DNA of 64,000 bases from Gemmataceae bacterium (GCA_028288765.1 JAQGHQ010000063.1:1-64000), one strand, 5' to 3'. Positions 27,448 through 37,301 are shown, counted from the stretch's first letter. Notes: generated by a model not told the origin, from the letters alone. Numbers and translations: made by a program.

Positions 27448-27551
27448 AGCCCGCCCCCATTCCCCTGTGATTCCGGGAAAGCAGCCGGTTCGCCGGGCGA
27501 GTGGCCGAGTTGGGAGCCGAAGAATCGATGACTCACCGGGCGAGCGACCTA

Positions 27552-27890
27552 CTATCCCGGGGTTTCAGCCGCTACTACCCCCTGTTGTACCATTTCCCGC
27601 CAGCCGGTGAACCTCTCCTGCCACCGCCCCACCGCCGTCTCGGCCGAGGCCAGCTGATGTTCCACGGCCGCGGCCAGCTCGCCCGCGGCGGTCAGTCTGT
27701 CGTCCCATGCAGTGAGCCGGTCCTGTAGGCGGGTGAGCGGCGACTCGACCTCTTCCCCCGCCGGGGCGGGCTGCCCGAGGAGACCCTCCCACCCGGTTTG
27801 GTACCGATCGAGGCCGGCGAGAGTCGCGGCGAGGGCGGTTTCCATCCCGGCGAGCGCGGCCCGCCAGTCGGCGATCGGGAGCGGCGTCAT
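27552..27890 (-). CDS. Small helical hypothetical protein, 112 aa
   Basis: Start MTPLPIADWRAAL chosen over an in-frame ATG 84 bases upstream that adds a Pro/Arg-rich stretch. The protein is almost entirely alpha-helical and Ala/Leu/Glu-rich (ALAATLAGLDRYQTGWEGLL, LTRLQDRLTAWDDRLTAAGE), consistent with a small coiled-coil bundle. No family recognised. It lies about 100 bases upstream of ispD on the same strand. Confidence 0.55.
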   Translation of the reverse strand: MTPLPIADWRAALAGMETALAATLAGLDRYQTGWEGLLGQPAPAGEEVESPLTRLQDRLTAWDDRLTAAGELAAAVEHQLASAETAVGRWQERFTGWREMVQQGVVAAETPG

Positions 27891-28119
27891 GGACACCCCT
27901 GGTTCCGGCGGTCCCGGTAAAGTGCGCGGGCTTCTACCACCGAATCGGGGGATGGGGAAGGCGGTTTTCGTCAACTTTTTACTTGCGTCGGCGATCCCTT
28001 CCGGCTATCACCCCCCCCGACCTGGGGGAAGGTTTCGACCCGGCTCCGCTCTCACCGCGGGGCGGTCGGGACCCGTTGGGGTGCGCACGCCGCCGTGCGC
28101 GGCCGGGGGAGGCCACACC

Positions 28120-28881
28120 ATGTACGTCGCCTGCTCGACACTCTGCTTCAGCAAGTTGTCGCTGGAAGAATCGCTACGGACCATCCGGGAAATGCAATTC
28201 CCGAAGGCGGACCTCGCGATCCACGAATCCGGCCCGCACCTGACCCCGTCGGAAGTGACGGCCGACGTCGGCCGGGCGGCCCAGCGGCTGAAGGCCGCCA
28301 ACCTCCCCCTCGCCGCGTTCCACGTCGGCATCACCTGCCCGGACCCGGACGAGGCCCGGAGGCAGTTGCGTGCAGTGTGCCGTCTCGCGCGGGTATCGAC
28401 CGTCCCCCTTCTGACCGTCACCCCGGCCCCCCTCGGGGCCGACTTCGACGCCGAAGCCTCTCGCCTGCGGGAATGGGTAAAGGTCGCCGCCTCGGAAGGG
28501 GTAATGCTGACCGTCGAAACGAACTTCGAGACGATCACCGCCGACCCGCTCGGGGCGGCCGAACTGTGCCGCCGGGTACCCGGTCTGGGAGTCACACTCG
28601 ACCCGAGCCACTACCTCGCCGGCCCGCACGGGGTCGTCAACTACGACCCCCTGTTCCCCTTCGTCCGGCACGTCCGGTTACGAGACACGGGCACGCGCCC
28701 GAACGAGTTCCAGGTCCGGGTCGGGCAGGGGGAAGTGGAGTACGGGCGGATCATCACGCACCTCGGCCGCTACCGCTACGACCGGGCACTGACGGTGGAC
28801 GTCCGCGACGTCCCGGAGACCCAGATCCCCGTGGAGTCCGAAGTCCGCAAACTGAAGTACCTGCTCGAATCATTGGTGTGA
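28120..28881 (+). CDS. Sugar phosphate isomerase/epimerase-type TIM-barrel protein, cytoplasmic
   Basis: A 253-residue xylose-isomerase-like TIM barrel without a signal peptide, starting MYVACSTLCFSKLSLEESL; GGGGGAGG precedes the ATG. Strands with likely metal or substrate residues are LAIHESGPHLT, LAAFHVGITCPDP, LTVETNFETI, LGVTLDPSHYL, FVRHVRLRDTG and LTVDVRDVPE. The residue pattern DPSHY is typical of the family. The substrate is unknown. It differs from the Tat-exported paralog at 25677 in location and in detail. Confidence 0.85.
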   Translation: MYVACSTLCFSKLSLEESLRTIREMQFPKADLAIHESGPHLTPSEVTADVGRAAQRLKAANLPLAAFHVGITCPDPDEARRQLRAVCRLARVSTVPLLTVTPAPLGADFDAEASRLREWVKVAASEGVMLTVETNFETITADPLGAAELCRRVPGLGVTLDPSHYLAGPHGVVNYDPLFPFVRHVRLRDTGTRPNEFQVRVGQGEVEYGRIITHLGRYRYDRALTVDVRDVPETQIPVESEVRKLKYLLESLV

Positions 28882-29270
28882 CGTCAGAAGGTTGGCCGCC
28901 CGAATTCACTTGCGAGCCGAGGGTTCTGGTCGCCCACCACCCGACCGGAATCCCGTCCCCATCGACCATTCACCGAATTCACTTTCGGCCATAACACTCC
29001 GGCTGTTCTGATGTATAATCCGGTAGTGGCCCTGCCAGCTACCTTCCGGTAACGCCCTCTCCCGGCCGGAGCCACGCCGCTTCCGGCCGTTTCGTTTCCC
29101 GCGCGTCCCTCACGATCGTCCCTGGCGCACCAACATTCCGAACAGCACCTTGCACCGCCGCCGGGGTTCAGAGAAAGTGGAGAGCCTGTGGGAGAGCGGC
29201 CGAACCCTTTGAAAACGCGGGCCATCGTACACTAACAGCGGGTAACCGCGCGTTCGTGCCGGAGTGCCTC
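28882..29270. other. Noncoding gap with a TATAAT box upstream of the protease pair
   Basis: About 390 bases without a supported gene. TATAAT at 29014-29019 (context GATGTATAATCC) is a good -10 match on the plus strand, about 250 bases before the first HtrA-type gene. No convincing -35 is present at 17-bp spacing. The rest shows nothing I can name. Confidence 0.4.
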
Positions 29271-30296
29271 ATGACGCTGCGTCGGTTGTTGCGGTCTACC
29301 ACCCCCGTCTGGGTGGTGTCGATCATCCTCACCGGGGGCGGTCGCGGGACCGCCGCCGATCCCGTCATCGCCGTGGACCCTAAATGGGACACGGCCCGGA
29401 CGACGCCGCCCGAGAACCTGGACGAGTTAAAATCGCTTCAGTCGACCGTCAAAAAGGTGGTCGACCGGTGCAGCCCGTGTACGGTCGGCATCCTCATCGG
29501 GATGGGCGCCGGCAGCGGGGTCATTGTGAGCGACGACGGACTCGTGTTGACCGCCGCCCACGTGTCCGGTGAACCGGGTAAGGAATGCACCCTGGTCCTT
29601 CCCGACGGCAAACGGGTCAAGGGGAAGACGCTCGGCACGAACGACAAACTCGACAGCGGGATGATCCGGATCACCGACAAGGGGCCGAACGACGGCAAGT
29701 GGCCGTACCTGCCCGTCGGCAAATCCGCCGAGCTCAAGAAAGGGCAGTGGCTCGTCTCCCTCGGCCACCCGGGCGGGTGGAAGAAGGACCGGCCCCCGGT
29801 CGCCCGGCTCGGCCAGGTACAGGACACGGCCAAGGACCTGATCCGCTCGAACTGTACCCTCGTCGGGGGCGACTCCGGCGGCCCGCTGTTTGATTTGGAC
29901 GGCAATGTCGTCGGTATCCATAGCCGGATCGGGTACACCCTTGCCTCGAACATCCACGTCCCGGCCGACGTGTTCAAAACCGAATGGGACCGCCTGACCA
30001 AAGGGGAGCAGGTCGGGAAGCCCGCCAAGCCGGCCACCGCCAGCCTCGGGGTCGTGTTCGACGCCAAGGCAGAGGAAGCCGTGCTGGATGAGGTCACCGA
30101 AGACAGCCCCGCGGCGAAGGCCGGGCTCATGAAGGGTGACGTGATCACCGAGTTCGACGGGGTCGAGGTGGCCACCGCCGAAGACGTCCGCGCCAGCCTC
30201 CGAAAGCACAAGCCCGACGACGAAGTGGAGGTCGTGGTGAAACGCGGCACGAAGACGCTCACCAAGACGATCACCCTCGGCAAGCGCGGGCCCTGA
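29271..30296 (+). CDS. Exported trypsin-like (S1C) serine protease with C-terminal PDZ domain
   Basis: About 341 residues from MTLRRLLRSTTP (GGAG seven bases upstream; a GTG at 29256 is less likely). An N-terminal hydrophobic segment (VWVVSIILTGGGRGTAA) directs export. The protease domain has an intact triad: His in LTAAHVSG (about 97), Asp in NDKLDSGMI (about 128) and Ser in GGDSGGPLFDLDG (about 202). A PDZ domain follows at about 258-337 (LGVVFDAKAEEA, SPAAKAGLMKGDVITEFDG). This is the HtrA/Deg layout for periplasmic protein quality control. It is followed 100 bases later by a degenerate relative. Confidence 0.9.
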   Translation: MTLRRLLRSTTPVWVVSIILTGGGRGTAADPVIAVDPKWDTARTTPPENLDELKSLQSTVKKVVDRCSPCTVGILIGMGAGSGVIVSDDGLVLTAAHVSGEPGKECTLVLPDGKRVKGKTLGTNDKLDSGMIRITDKGPNDGKWPYLPVGKSAELKKGQWLVSLGHPGGWKKDRPPVARLGQVQDTAKDLIRSNCTLVGGDSGGPLFDLDGNVVGIHSRIGYTLASNIHVPADVFKTEWDRLTKGEQVGKPAKPATASLGVVFDAKAEEAVLDEVTEDSPAAKAGLMKGDVITEFDGVEVATAEDVRASLRKHKPDDEVEVVVKRGTKTLTKTITLGKRGP

Positions 30297-30396
30297 CGTT
30301 CGGTCCGCCCTCTCCCGCTGTTCGCCTTTCTTGCCCGGGGCCGGAAGGACCCCCATCAGTCCTCACGTGACCACCAGACCCCCGGAGTCGCGACCG

Positions 30397-31455
30397 ATGA
30401 CCGCCCGACAACTCACCGCCGCCCTGCTGCTCGCCGTCCTTGCCGCCCCGGCTTCCGCCCAGCCGCTTTCCGAGCGGAGCGGGGCCAAGCAGCTCCTCGC
30501 CCCATTCCAGGCCATTGTGGCCAAGGCGAATTCGTCCACCGTCCGCGTCCAGTGTGACGAGAAGGACGCCGCCCTGGGGACCGTTGTGTTCGCCGACGGC
30601 TTTATTCTGACGAAGGCGAGTGAACTCCGCGGGGCCCTCACCGTCAAACTCGGAGACGGGAGCGTTCAGGACGCCGACATTGTGTCCGTCCACAAGCCGA
30701 CGGACCTCGCCCTGCTCAAGATCGACATGAAGGGACTCCAGGCGGTTACCTTCTCGGACAGCAAGAAGGTGCCGATCGGCAACTGGCTGGCCGCCGCCGG
30801 GACGAGCACGACCCCGACGGCGGTCGGGATCGTCAGCGTGATGACCCGGAACCTGAGCGGGGAAGACGCCACGGTGACACTGAACAACAACCGCGGATAC
30901 CTGGGTGTCATGCTGGCCCGGGAAGACGATACGGACGGCGGGGCGATGGTCGAAGACCTCTCCCCCGACGGGGCCGCCGTGAAAGCCGGGCTCAAAAAGG
31001 GCGATGTGATCTACCAGGTCAACGGGTCGGAGGTGGTCGGCCAGGCCGCGCTGCGGGAGCTGCTCGAAAACTACCGGCCGGGCGAGAAGGTGACCGTCAA
31101 GATCCGCCGGAAGGGCGAGACGCTGGAGCTGAAGGCTACCCTCACCAGGCCGTCCATCAAGAGTCGGAGTGACATCCAGAACAACATGGGCGGCGAGCTG
31201 TCCGGCCGGCGGACCGGGTTCCCGACCGTCCTCCAGACGGACATGGTCCTCGACCCGAAGAACTGCGGCGGACCGGTGGTCGATCTCGACGGCAAGGTCC
31301 TGGGGATCAGCATCGCCCGGGCCGGCCGGGTGGAGACGTGGGTCCTCCCCAGCGAAACGATCCGTCCGCTCCTCACCGACATGAAGTCCGGGAAGTTCCC
31401 TCCCCTTTCGGTCAAGAAGGTGAAAGCGATGAAGGAAACCGACGACAAGAAATGA
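30397..31455 (+). CDS. Exported HtrA-like protein with altered triad and a PDZ domain inside the protease fold
   Basis: 352 residues with a signal peptide (TAALLLAVLAAPASA). The first barrel is HtrA-like, but the His-site motif reads ILTKASEL, so His is replaced by Ser (about 75). Asp is kept in PTDLALLKI (about 103). After GIVSVM a PDZ domain (about 166-250, RGYLGVMLA ... AGLKKGDVIYQVNGSEV) comes before the rest of the second barrel. The Ser-site motif then reads DPKNCGGPVVDLDGKVLGI, with Cys (about 290) for Ser. Classical proteolysis looks unlikely; a chaperone or decoy role for its neighbour is inference. It ends at a strong terminator hairpin. Confidence 0.82.
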   Translation: MTARQLTAALLLAVLAAPASAQPLSERSGAKQLLAPFQAIVAKANSSTVRVQCDEKDAALGTVVFADGFILTKASELRGALTVKLGDGSVQDADIVSVHKPTDLALLKIDMKGLQAVTFSDSKKVPIGNWLAAAGTSTTPTAVGIVSVMTRNLSGEDATVTLNNNRGYLGVMLAREDDTDGGAMVEDLSPDGAAVKAGLKKGDVIYQVNGSEVVGQAALRELLENYRPGEKVTVKIRRKGETLELKATLTRPSIKSRSDIQNNMGGELSGRRTGFPTVLQTDMVLDPKNCGGPVVDLDGKVLGISIARAGRVETWVLPSETIRPLLTDMKSGKFPPLSVKKVKAMKETDDKK

Positions 31456-31486
31456 CGGGCCGGAAACCGACGCGAGGTCCGGGTTG

Positions 31487-31514
31487 ACACGGGCGGGGCT
31501 TTCCCCGCCCGTGT
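31487..31514 (+). terminator. Intrinsic-type terminator after the HtrA-like pair
   Basis: ACACGGGCGGGG and CCCCGCCCGTGT form a perfect 12-bp stem with a CTTT loop, followed by TGCGTTTCG. It starts 31 bases after the stop of the HtrA-like gene, so it likely ends the two-gene transcript. Confidence 0.7.
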
Positions 31515-31786
31515 TGCGTTTCGAATTCCACAATCCCTCCCAGGACTTCCGCCCCGGTCTAAGAACGACCACCTCATCCCGAGGCGGAGAGGTCGAAAGC
31601 CGCGGGGCGGCGCCCGTTCGTAGCTCGGGCGGGCCGGTGGCACATTCCAAACGGCTTCGCCTTGACCCTCTCGGGTCACGCGGTTTACCATACCCGGCCT
31701 GCCGGGGCTCGCGGACAAGAACAGGGGACACGGGGCGATGCCCACGCCGCCCTGCCGCACCGGTACTCGCAGGGACGCGGGACACC

Positions 31787-34700
31787 ATGCCGACCATCAA
31801 CAAGCCCTTCCTCCTGAAGGTCCTCATCGTCGTGGCCGCCCTGGCCGGCCTCCTGATGGGAGGCCATACGCTCCAGGCCCGCCGCATTCCGGACGCCCTC
31901 AAACGCCAGGCCGATCGCGCGGCCGATGCCGGCAAGACCGACTCCGCCGTTCACTACCTCAGGCAGTACCTCGAGTTCGAGCCCGACGATGTGGAAGCCC
32001 TCGATCAGCTCGTCGGCCTCCTCCGCGTTCGTGACCCGTCGACCCGCGGGTACACCGAGCTCATTCTCCTTACCGACAAGATCCTTCGACTCGACCCGGA
32101 CCGCCACCCCGCCCGCCGGGAGGCGCTGACGGCGTGCCTGAGGATGGCCCGGTACTCGGACGCGGTCACGCACGCCGACGCACTCCTCGTCGCGTTCCCC
32201 GCCGAAGCCGCTCTCTGGCAGCAGCTCGGGGCCGCCCACACGGGCCTGAATCAGCTCACCGAGGCCCGGAAGTCCTACGAGAACGCGATCACCTACGCTC
32301 CCGGTGAGATGCTCGGCTACCAGCAACTCGCCCAGCTCGTCTGGAAGAACATGAACAAGCCGGCCGAGGCCAAAAAGGTCCTCGACCAGATGGTCGCGGC
32401 GATGCCCCAGGAGCCTCAGGCGTATTACGCCCGCGCCCGGTTCGATTCGTACCTCGCCGAGGAAGGGTTCTCGAAAGGTCAGACCACGAACACGGACGCG
32501 GCCGTACGCGACCTCCGCCGGGTGCTCGAACTCGACCCGGAGAACGCGGACGCCTCGCTCCTGCTGGCCGAAATCCTTCAAAAAGGCCGCGACATCCCCG
32601 CCGCCCACGCCATCCTGCGGGACGCCGCGAGCCTCTACCCGCGCGACCTCCGGCTGATTCGTAGCCTGTCGTGGCTCGAACTCGTCCGCGGGAACGTCCC
32701 CGCCGCGATGGCCGTGCTCGAGGACGGGCTGAAGCATTCCCCGGACGGGTTCGACCTCCTCGTCCCCCTCGCCGACCTGCTCGTCCAGCAGGGGGATTCG
32801 ACCCGGTCGGCCGACATCCTCAAGCAGCTCGAAGCCCGGCGGGCCCCGTCGATCCAGGTGAAGTACCTGAAGGCCCGGCTCGCGATGCGGAACGAGAAGT
32901 GGGCGGAGGCGGTCGGGCTCCTCGAAGCGCTCCGCACCGAAGCCCTGAACCTGCCCGGGCTGGAAGCCCAGCTGCACCTCCTGCTTGCGGCGTGTTTCGA
33001 GAAGACGGCGGACTCCGACCCCCAGGAGAAGGCGCTCAAACGGGTGACCGGGGCCGATCCCGGGAACGTGCCCGCCCGGGTCGGGCTCGCGACCCTCTAC
33101 CTGAACCAGGGGCGGTTCGACGACGCGGCGCGGGAGTACGAATCGGCGGCCCAGTCGCCCTACGCCCCGGGCGGGATCCTCGCCCAGTGGGTCCGGCTCC
33201 AGGCCCGCCGGCTCCGGACGCGCGGCGGGTCGGCCGACGAGTGGCGGAAGCTCGAACAGGCCGCGGCCGGCGCGGTCGCGAAGTTCGGGCTGGTGTCTTC
33301 CGAGCCGGTCATCCTGCGGGCCGACACGGCCACGGCCCAGGGGAAGTACGCCGAGGCCCTCCAGCTGCTTCGCACGGACGTCACCCGCCGGCCCGGGGAC
33401 ACCCGGCTGTGGGCGGTCATCGTCGAAACGGCCGCCCTGGCGTCCGGGACCGCCGCGGGGCTGACCGTCCTCGACGAGGCCCAGGCCGTCGCCGGGGACG
33501 GGCCGGACATCCGCCTGGCCCGGGCCGTGCTTTACGCCCGCGAGCCCGGCCGGGTGCGGCCGATCGGCCCGCTCGCCGACCGGATCGACACCTGGTCCGA
33601 CGCCGACCAGCTCCGCCTGCTGTACGGCCTGGTCGAGGTGTATGATCAGACGGGCGAGCGGGCGAAGGTGGTGCAGATGTTGAGACGGATCGCGGCCAAC
33701 CGCCCAACGGACCTCGGGGTCTGGCTGAGACTACACGAACGCGCGACTGACGCCGGGGACGCGGCGGCCGCCGCCGAGGCCCGGGCCGCGCTCGTGAAGA
33801 TCGAGGGCGAGGGCGGCCCGTCGGTCGTGCTCTGCGACGCGGGGACCAGTACCGATCCGCGGGTCACGGACCGCCTGCTAACGGCGTTCGGCACGTCCCC
33901 CAACCGCGCGGACGCCTGCCTCGTTCTCGCAAAGGTGAAGGCCGCCGGTGGGGATTCCGCCGAGGCCGTGCGGCTGACCCGGCGGGCGTTCCTGCTCGAA
34001 CCCACCCGGTACGAGACCGCGCGGGCGTGGGTCGCCCTGCTCTGCCGGACCGGGGCCGGGGACCAGGGGGCGAAAGTCGTGGCCCAGCTCGCCGCCGACC
34101 CGCGGTGGGCAGGCGAGCCGTTCCGCCGGATGATCGCCGGAGTGATCGACCGGGTTCCTCCCGCCGACGGGGCGACCGTCGCGAGCTGGTGTAAGCCGCT
34201 CGTCGAGCGCGACCCGGGAGGGCTCGGGTGGCTCGCGGGACGGTACACCGCGGTCGGGAAGCCGTCGGACGTTGAGGCCGCCCTGGTTGCCGCGACGAAG
34301 GCCCCGTCCGCGACCGGCGACGACTGGTTACGGCTCGCCCTCCACCATGCCGCGGGGGGCCGGCGAGACGCCGCGGTCGAAGTCGTCACGGCCGCGCGCC
34401 GGGCACTCCCCCCCATGCCCTTCTTCGCGCTCGCCGCCACGTTCTGCGAAACGCCCGGGGGCAAAGAGTGGACACCCGCCCTCACCGACCCCGCCGAGAA
34501 GCGGGCCTTTGCCCAGGCGCAGCTGGCGGTCAAGCTGTCGCGCCCGGACTCCGGCGAGGCGAGGAAGGTGCTCGATCAGTTCCTGGCCGGGGCCGACGTC
34601 CGCCGCGCCGACATCGCCTGGGCGCGGCGCAACCTTGCCATGCTCTGCGCGATTACGGGCTCCGCGGACGACCGCCGACAGGCGATGGAGCTGCTCGACA

Positions 34701-35998
34701 ACTCCAAGGACGGCGAGACGACCCCCGAGGACCTCCGGGCGACGGCGAGCGTCCTCAGTACCCTGGCCCGATACCTCGACGGGGACGACCGGAAGGCCGT
34801 CCTCGCCCTGGCGGCCGCCGCCCTCCAGGTCGTCCACAAGAAGAATGAGTCGCCGCGCGACCTGTACAACCTGTCGCAGCTTTACCGTGTCGCCGGGAAC
34901 CGGGTCGAGAGCCGGAAGTGCCTCCAACAGCTCCTGAATTCCGACCCGAAGAACATTTACTACCTGATCGCCGCACTCGAAGAGGTGACCGAGGCACGCG
35001 AGTTCCCGGCGGGCGAGACGTTCGCCAAGTTCCTCTGGGCGCACCACCAGGGCGAGTTCCGGGCGGTCGCGGCGGTGGCCCGGTACGAGTGCAAGACCGG
35101 CCGGGCGGACCGGGCACTCGCGCTCGCCGAAGGCTACGCGAGCGCGGCCGACGCCGGGGCCGGGGACTACCTGACCCGGTCGGCCCGGGTGGCGGAGCTG
35201 CTCGACGAACTCGCCCGCTACCCGGGCGTCCGCGGCACGGCGGTCGGGGGGCAGATGGCCGCGGCCGCGGTCGAGCGGTACGCGGCCCTGGTCCCGTCCC
35301 GCCCGGAGGCGGTGGTCGCAATCGTGGGGCTCCTGGCCGCCGAGGGGCGTGTCCCCGACGCATTCGCGAAGATCGATCAATACGCCCGATACCTTCCCGT
35401 CCGGGTGCGGGCGCTCGCCGGGCTCGCCGCCGTCCGGTCGGGCGGGGCGACCGAGCGTCAGTTCACGACCGTCGGGACCTGGATCGCCGAGGCGGTCGCA
35501 GAGGAGCCCGACGCGATCCCGGTTCGGCTGAACGAGGCCGAGCTTCTCGCCCTGCGGCAGGAGGCTTCGAAGGCCGAGGAGGTATACACCGCAATCCTCC
35601 GTCGGGACCCGCGGAACGTCGTCGCCTTGAACAATCTCTCGTGGCTTCTGGCCGCCGACCCGCGCACCGCGCAGCGGGCACACGAATTGATCGATCGTGC
35701 GATCCGGGAGGCCGGGCTGACCGGGGAACTGCTCGACACCCGGGCCCGCGTCCGGATCACGCTCAAGCAGTTCGTTAACGCCCAGCAGGATTCGGCGGAG
35801 GCCCTCAACCAGGAATCAACCGCCCTCCGGTGGTTCCATATCGCGGTGCTGCGGATGTCCCAATCGCCGCCGCAGAAGGATGACGCGGTCAAGGCATTCG
35901 GCGAGGCCCGCAAGCGCGGCCTCGACCCGCGGGGCATTCACCCCGCCGACCTGCCGGTGTACAAGATCCTCGATGCGGACATGACCCAGCACCCGTAG
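31787..35998 (+). CDS. Very large membrane-anchored tetratricopeptide-repeat protein
   Basis: A 1403-residue protein starting MPTINKPFLLKVLIVVAALA. One N-terminal membrane segment (VLIVVAALAGLLMGG) anchors it. The rest is nearly all TPR-type helical repeats, for example KTDSAVHYLRQYLEFEPDD, ARKSYENAITYAPGEMLGYQ, AVRDLRRVLELDPENADASL and the C-terminal AEEVYTAILRRDPRNVVALN. No enzymatic domain is seen. Giant TPR proteins of this kind are common in planctomycetes and are thought to scaffold envelope complexes. The in-frame ORF upstream of 31787 is not coding. It starts about 270 bases after the terminator and is probably a separate transcript. Confidence 0.9.
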   Translation: MPTINKPFLLKVLIVVAALAGLLMGGHTLQARRIPDALKRQADRAADAGKTDSAVHYLRQYLEFEPDDVEALDQLVGLLRVRDPSTRGYTELILLTDKILRLDPDRHPARREALTACLRMARYSDAVTHADALLVAFPAEAALWQQLGAAHTGLNQLTEARKSYENAITYAPGEMLGYQQLAQLVWKNMNKPAEAKKVLDQMVAAMPQEPQAYYARARFDSYLAEEGFSKGQTTNTDAAVRDLRRVLELDPENADASLLLAEILQKGRDIPAAHAILRDAASLYPRDLRLIRSLSWLELVRGNVPAAMAVLEDGLKHSPDGFDLLVPLADLLVQQGDSTRSADILKQLEARRAPSIQVKYLKARLAMRNEKWAEAVGLLEALRTEALNLPGLEAQLHLLLAACFEKTADSDPQEKALKRVTGADPGNVPARVGLATLYLNQGRFDDAAREYESAAQSPYAPGGILAQWVRLQARRLRTRGGSADEWRKLEQAAAGAVAKFGLVSSEPVILRADTATAQGKYAEALQLLRTDVTRRPGDTRLWAVIVETAALASGTAAGLTVLDEAQAVAGDGPDIRLARAVLYAREPGRVRPIGPLADRIDTWSDADQLRLLYGLVEVYDQTGERAKVVQMLRRIAANRPTDLGVWLRLHERATDAGDAAAAAEARAALVKIEGEGGPSVVLCDAGTSTDPRVTDRLLTAFGTSPNRADACLVLAKVKAAGGDSAEAVRLTRRAFLLEPTRYETARAWVALLCRTGAGDQGAKVVAQLAADPRWAGEPFRRMIAGVIDRVPPADGATVASWCKPLVERDPGGLGWLAGRYTAVGKPSDVEAALVAATKAPSATGDDWLRLALHHAAGGRRDAAVEVVTAARRALPPMPFFALAATFCETPGGKEWTPALTDPAEKRAFAQAQLAVKLSRPDSGEARKVLDQFLAGADVRRADIAWARRNLAMLCAITGSADDRRQAMELLDNSKDGETTPEDLRATASVLSTLARYLDGDDRKAVLALAAAALQVVHKKNESPRDLYNLSQLYRVAGNRVESRKCLQQLLNSDPKNIYYLIAALEEVTEAREFPAGETFAKFLWAHHQGEFRAVAAVARYECKTGRADRALALAEGYASAADAGAGDYLTRSARVAELLDELARYPGVRGTAVGGQMAAAAVERYAALVPSRPEAVVAIVGLLAAEGRVPDAFAKIDQYARYLPVRVRALAGLAAVRSGGATERQFTTVGTWIAEAVAEEPDAIPVRLNEAELLALRQEASKAEEVYTAILRRDPRNVVALNNLSWLLAADPRTAQRAHELIDRAIREAGLTGELLDTRARVRITLKQFVNAQQDSAEALNQESTALRWFHIAVLRMSQSPPQKDDAVKAFGEARKRGLDPRGIHPADLPVYKILDADMTQHP

Positions 35999-36014
35999 TA
36001 GCGCCTCATCTCCT

Positions 36015-36040
36015 CGCGGGGCCGGATTTCTGGCCCCGCG
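36015..36040 (+). terminator. GC hairpin after the TPR gene
   Basis: CGCGGGGCC and GGCCCCGCG form a perfect 9-bp stem around an eight-base loop, 17 bases after the TPR gene stop. There is no U-tract. Confidence 0.45.
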
Positions 36041-36218
36041 ATGTGAATGATCGGGACGCTGTTACGGGCGATCATTCTCGGGTTGCCAGTTCGTTGCTTC
36101 CAAATCCTGCCAATGCCTGCCACGCATCTATGCTGAAAAGACGAACCCGTGGTGGTCTGGGCTTCTTCGGCACGGTTCGGTACGATGTGGTGGTTGACTG
36201 GGCGACCCGCAGGGACCC

Positions 36219-37301
36219 ATGACCGCCAGGCACCGATCCTCCTACCTCCTGTCCGACCGCCCGGCGGTATGGTCTCTTGCCCTGACCGGGATTGTCTTCG
36301 CGATCGACCTGTCCCTTCCGCTCGGGGTGGCCGCGGCGGTCCCCTACACGTTCGCCGTTCTGCTCGCGCTCAAGGCCCGCGCCAGGTGGTTTGCACCAGC
36401 CCTGGCGGCGCTCTGCTGGGTGCTGACCGTCGCTAAAATGGGACTGGTTCCCGAACGGGGGACCACGGAGTACTGGAAAATCCTCGTCAATCGGGGCCTC
36501 GCGCTGTTCGCCATCGGGATGACTACCTTTCTCGGAGTCCGTCGGCGGCAGGCTGAGACCGAGCGGGCCGAGGCCGAGGAAAAAGCCCGGGAACACCTCG
36601 CGACCCTCGCCCGAATGGGACGGTTGCACACTGCCGGTCAGCTGGCTACCGGGCTGGCCCACGAGCTGAACCAGCCGCTTACCGCGGTCTGCCTCCAGGC
36701 CGAGACCGCCACCCGGCTCGCGGAGGGTGGTGCGCAAGTGCCAGACCTGTTGCCCACCCTCCGGGAGATTGCCGAGCAGTCTCACCGGGCCGCCGACATT
36801 GTCCGGGGGCTGCGGCGGATGCTCCGCCAGGACGAACCCGCCCCGACCCAGGTCGACGTAAACGAGGTCGTCCGTGCCGTCTGCCGCCTGATCGACACCC
36901 AGACGCGCCGGGCGGGAGTCGACGTTCGTCTCGAACTGGCTCCTGTCCCGCCGGTCCGCGGCGACCGGGTCCAGCTCGAACAGGTGGTGTTGAACCTGCT
37001 TCAGAACGCGGTCGAGGCTGTGTCAGGCATTACAACCGACCCCCGGGTCGTGACCGTCGCGACGAGCTCGGACGGACCGGACCGGGTGACAGTCCGCTTC
37101 CGTGACACAGGAGCGGGTTTGCCGCCCGGGGACGAACACCGTCTGTTCGAGCGATTCTTCACGACCAAGCCGAACGGAATGGGGATGGGCCTGGCGATCA
37201 GCCGATCGATCGTCGAAGCCCACGGCGGGCAGGTCTGGGCAAACGCGGCCCCGGACCGGGGTGCGGTATTCACCTTCACTCTGCCGGCCGGAAAGGGGTA
37301 A
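36219..37301 (+). CDS. Membrane-bound sensor histidine kinase (FixL/NtrB-like)
   Basis: 360 residues; AGGGA precedes the ATG. The N-terminal 105 residues hold about four hydrophobic helices (ALTGIVFAIDLSLPL, VPYTFAVLLALKA, FAPALAALCWVLTVA, GLALFAIGMTTFLG) with no PAS domain. A short coiled coil leads to the phosphoacceptor motif LAHELNQPLTAV (His about 148), then the N box (VVLNLLQNAVEAV), DTGAGLPP, an F box (FERFFTTK) and a G2 box (NGMGMGLAISR). The H-box sequence is of the FixL/NtrB class. The response regulator gene follows five bases later. The pair lies directly upstream of the nitrate assimilation genes, so control by nitrogen or redox state is plausible but unproven. Confidence 0.92.
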   Translation: MTARHRSSYLLSDRPAVWSLALTGIVFAIDLSLPLGVAAAVPYTFAVLLALKARARWFAPALAALCWVLTVAKMGLVPERGTTEYWKILVNRGLALFAIGMTTFLGVRRRQAETERAEAEEKAREHLATLARMGRLHTAGQLATGLAHELNQPLTAVCLQAETATRLAEGGAQVPDLLPTLREIAEQSHRAADIVRGLRRMLRQDEPAPTQVDVNEVVRAVCRLIDTQTRRAGVDVRLELAPVPPVRGDRVQLEQVVLNLLQNAVEAVSGITTDPRVVTVATSSDGPDRVTVRFRDTGAGLPPGDEHRLFERFFTTKPNGMGMGLAISRSIVEAHGGQVWANAAPDRGAVFTFTLPAGKG

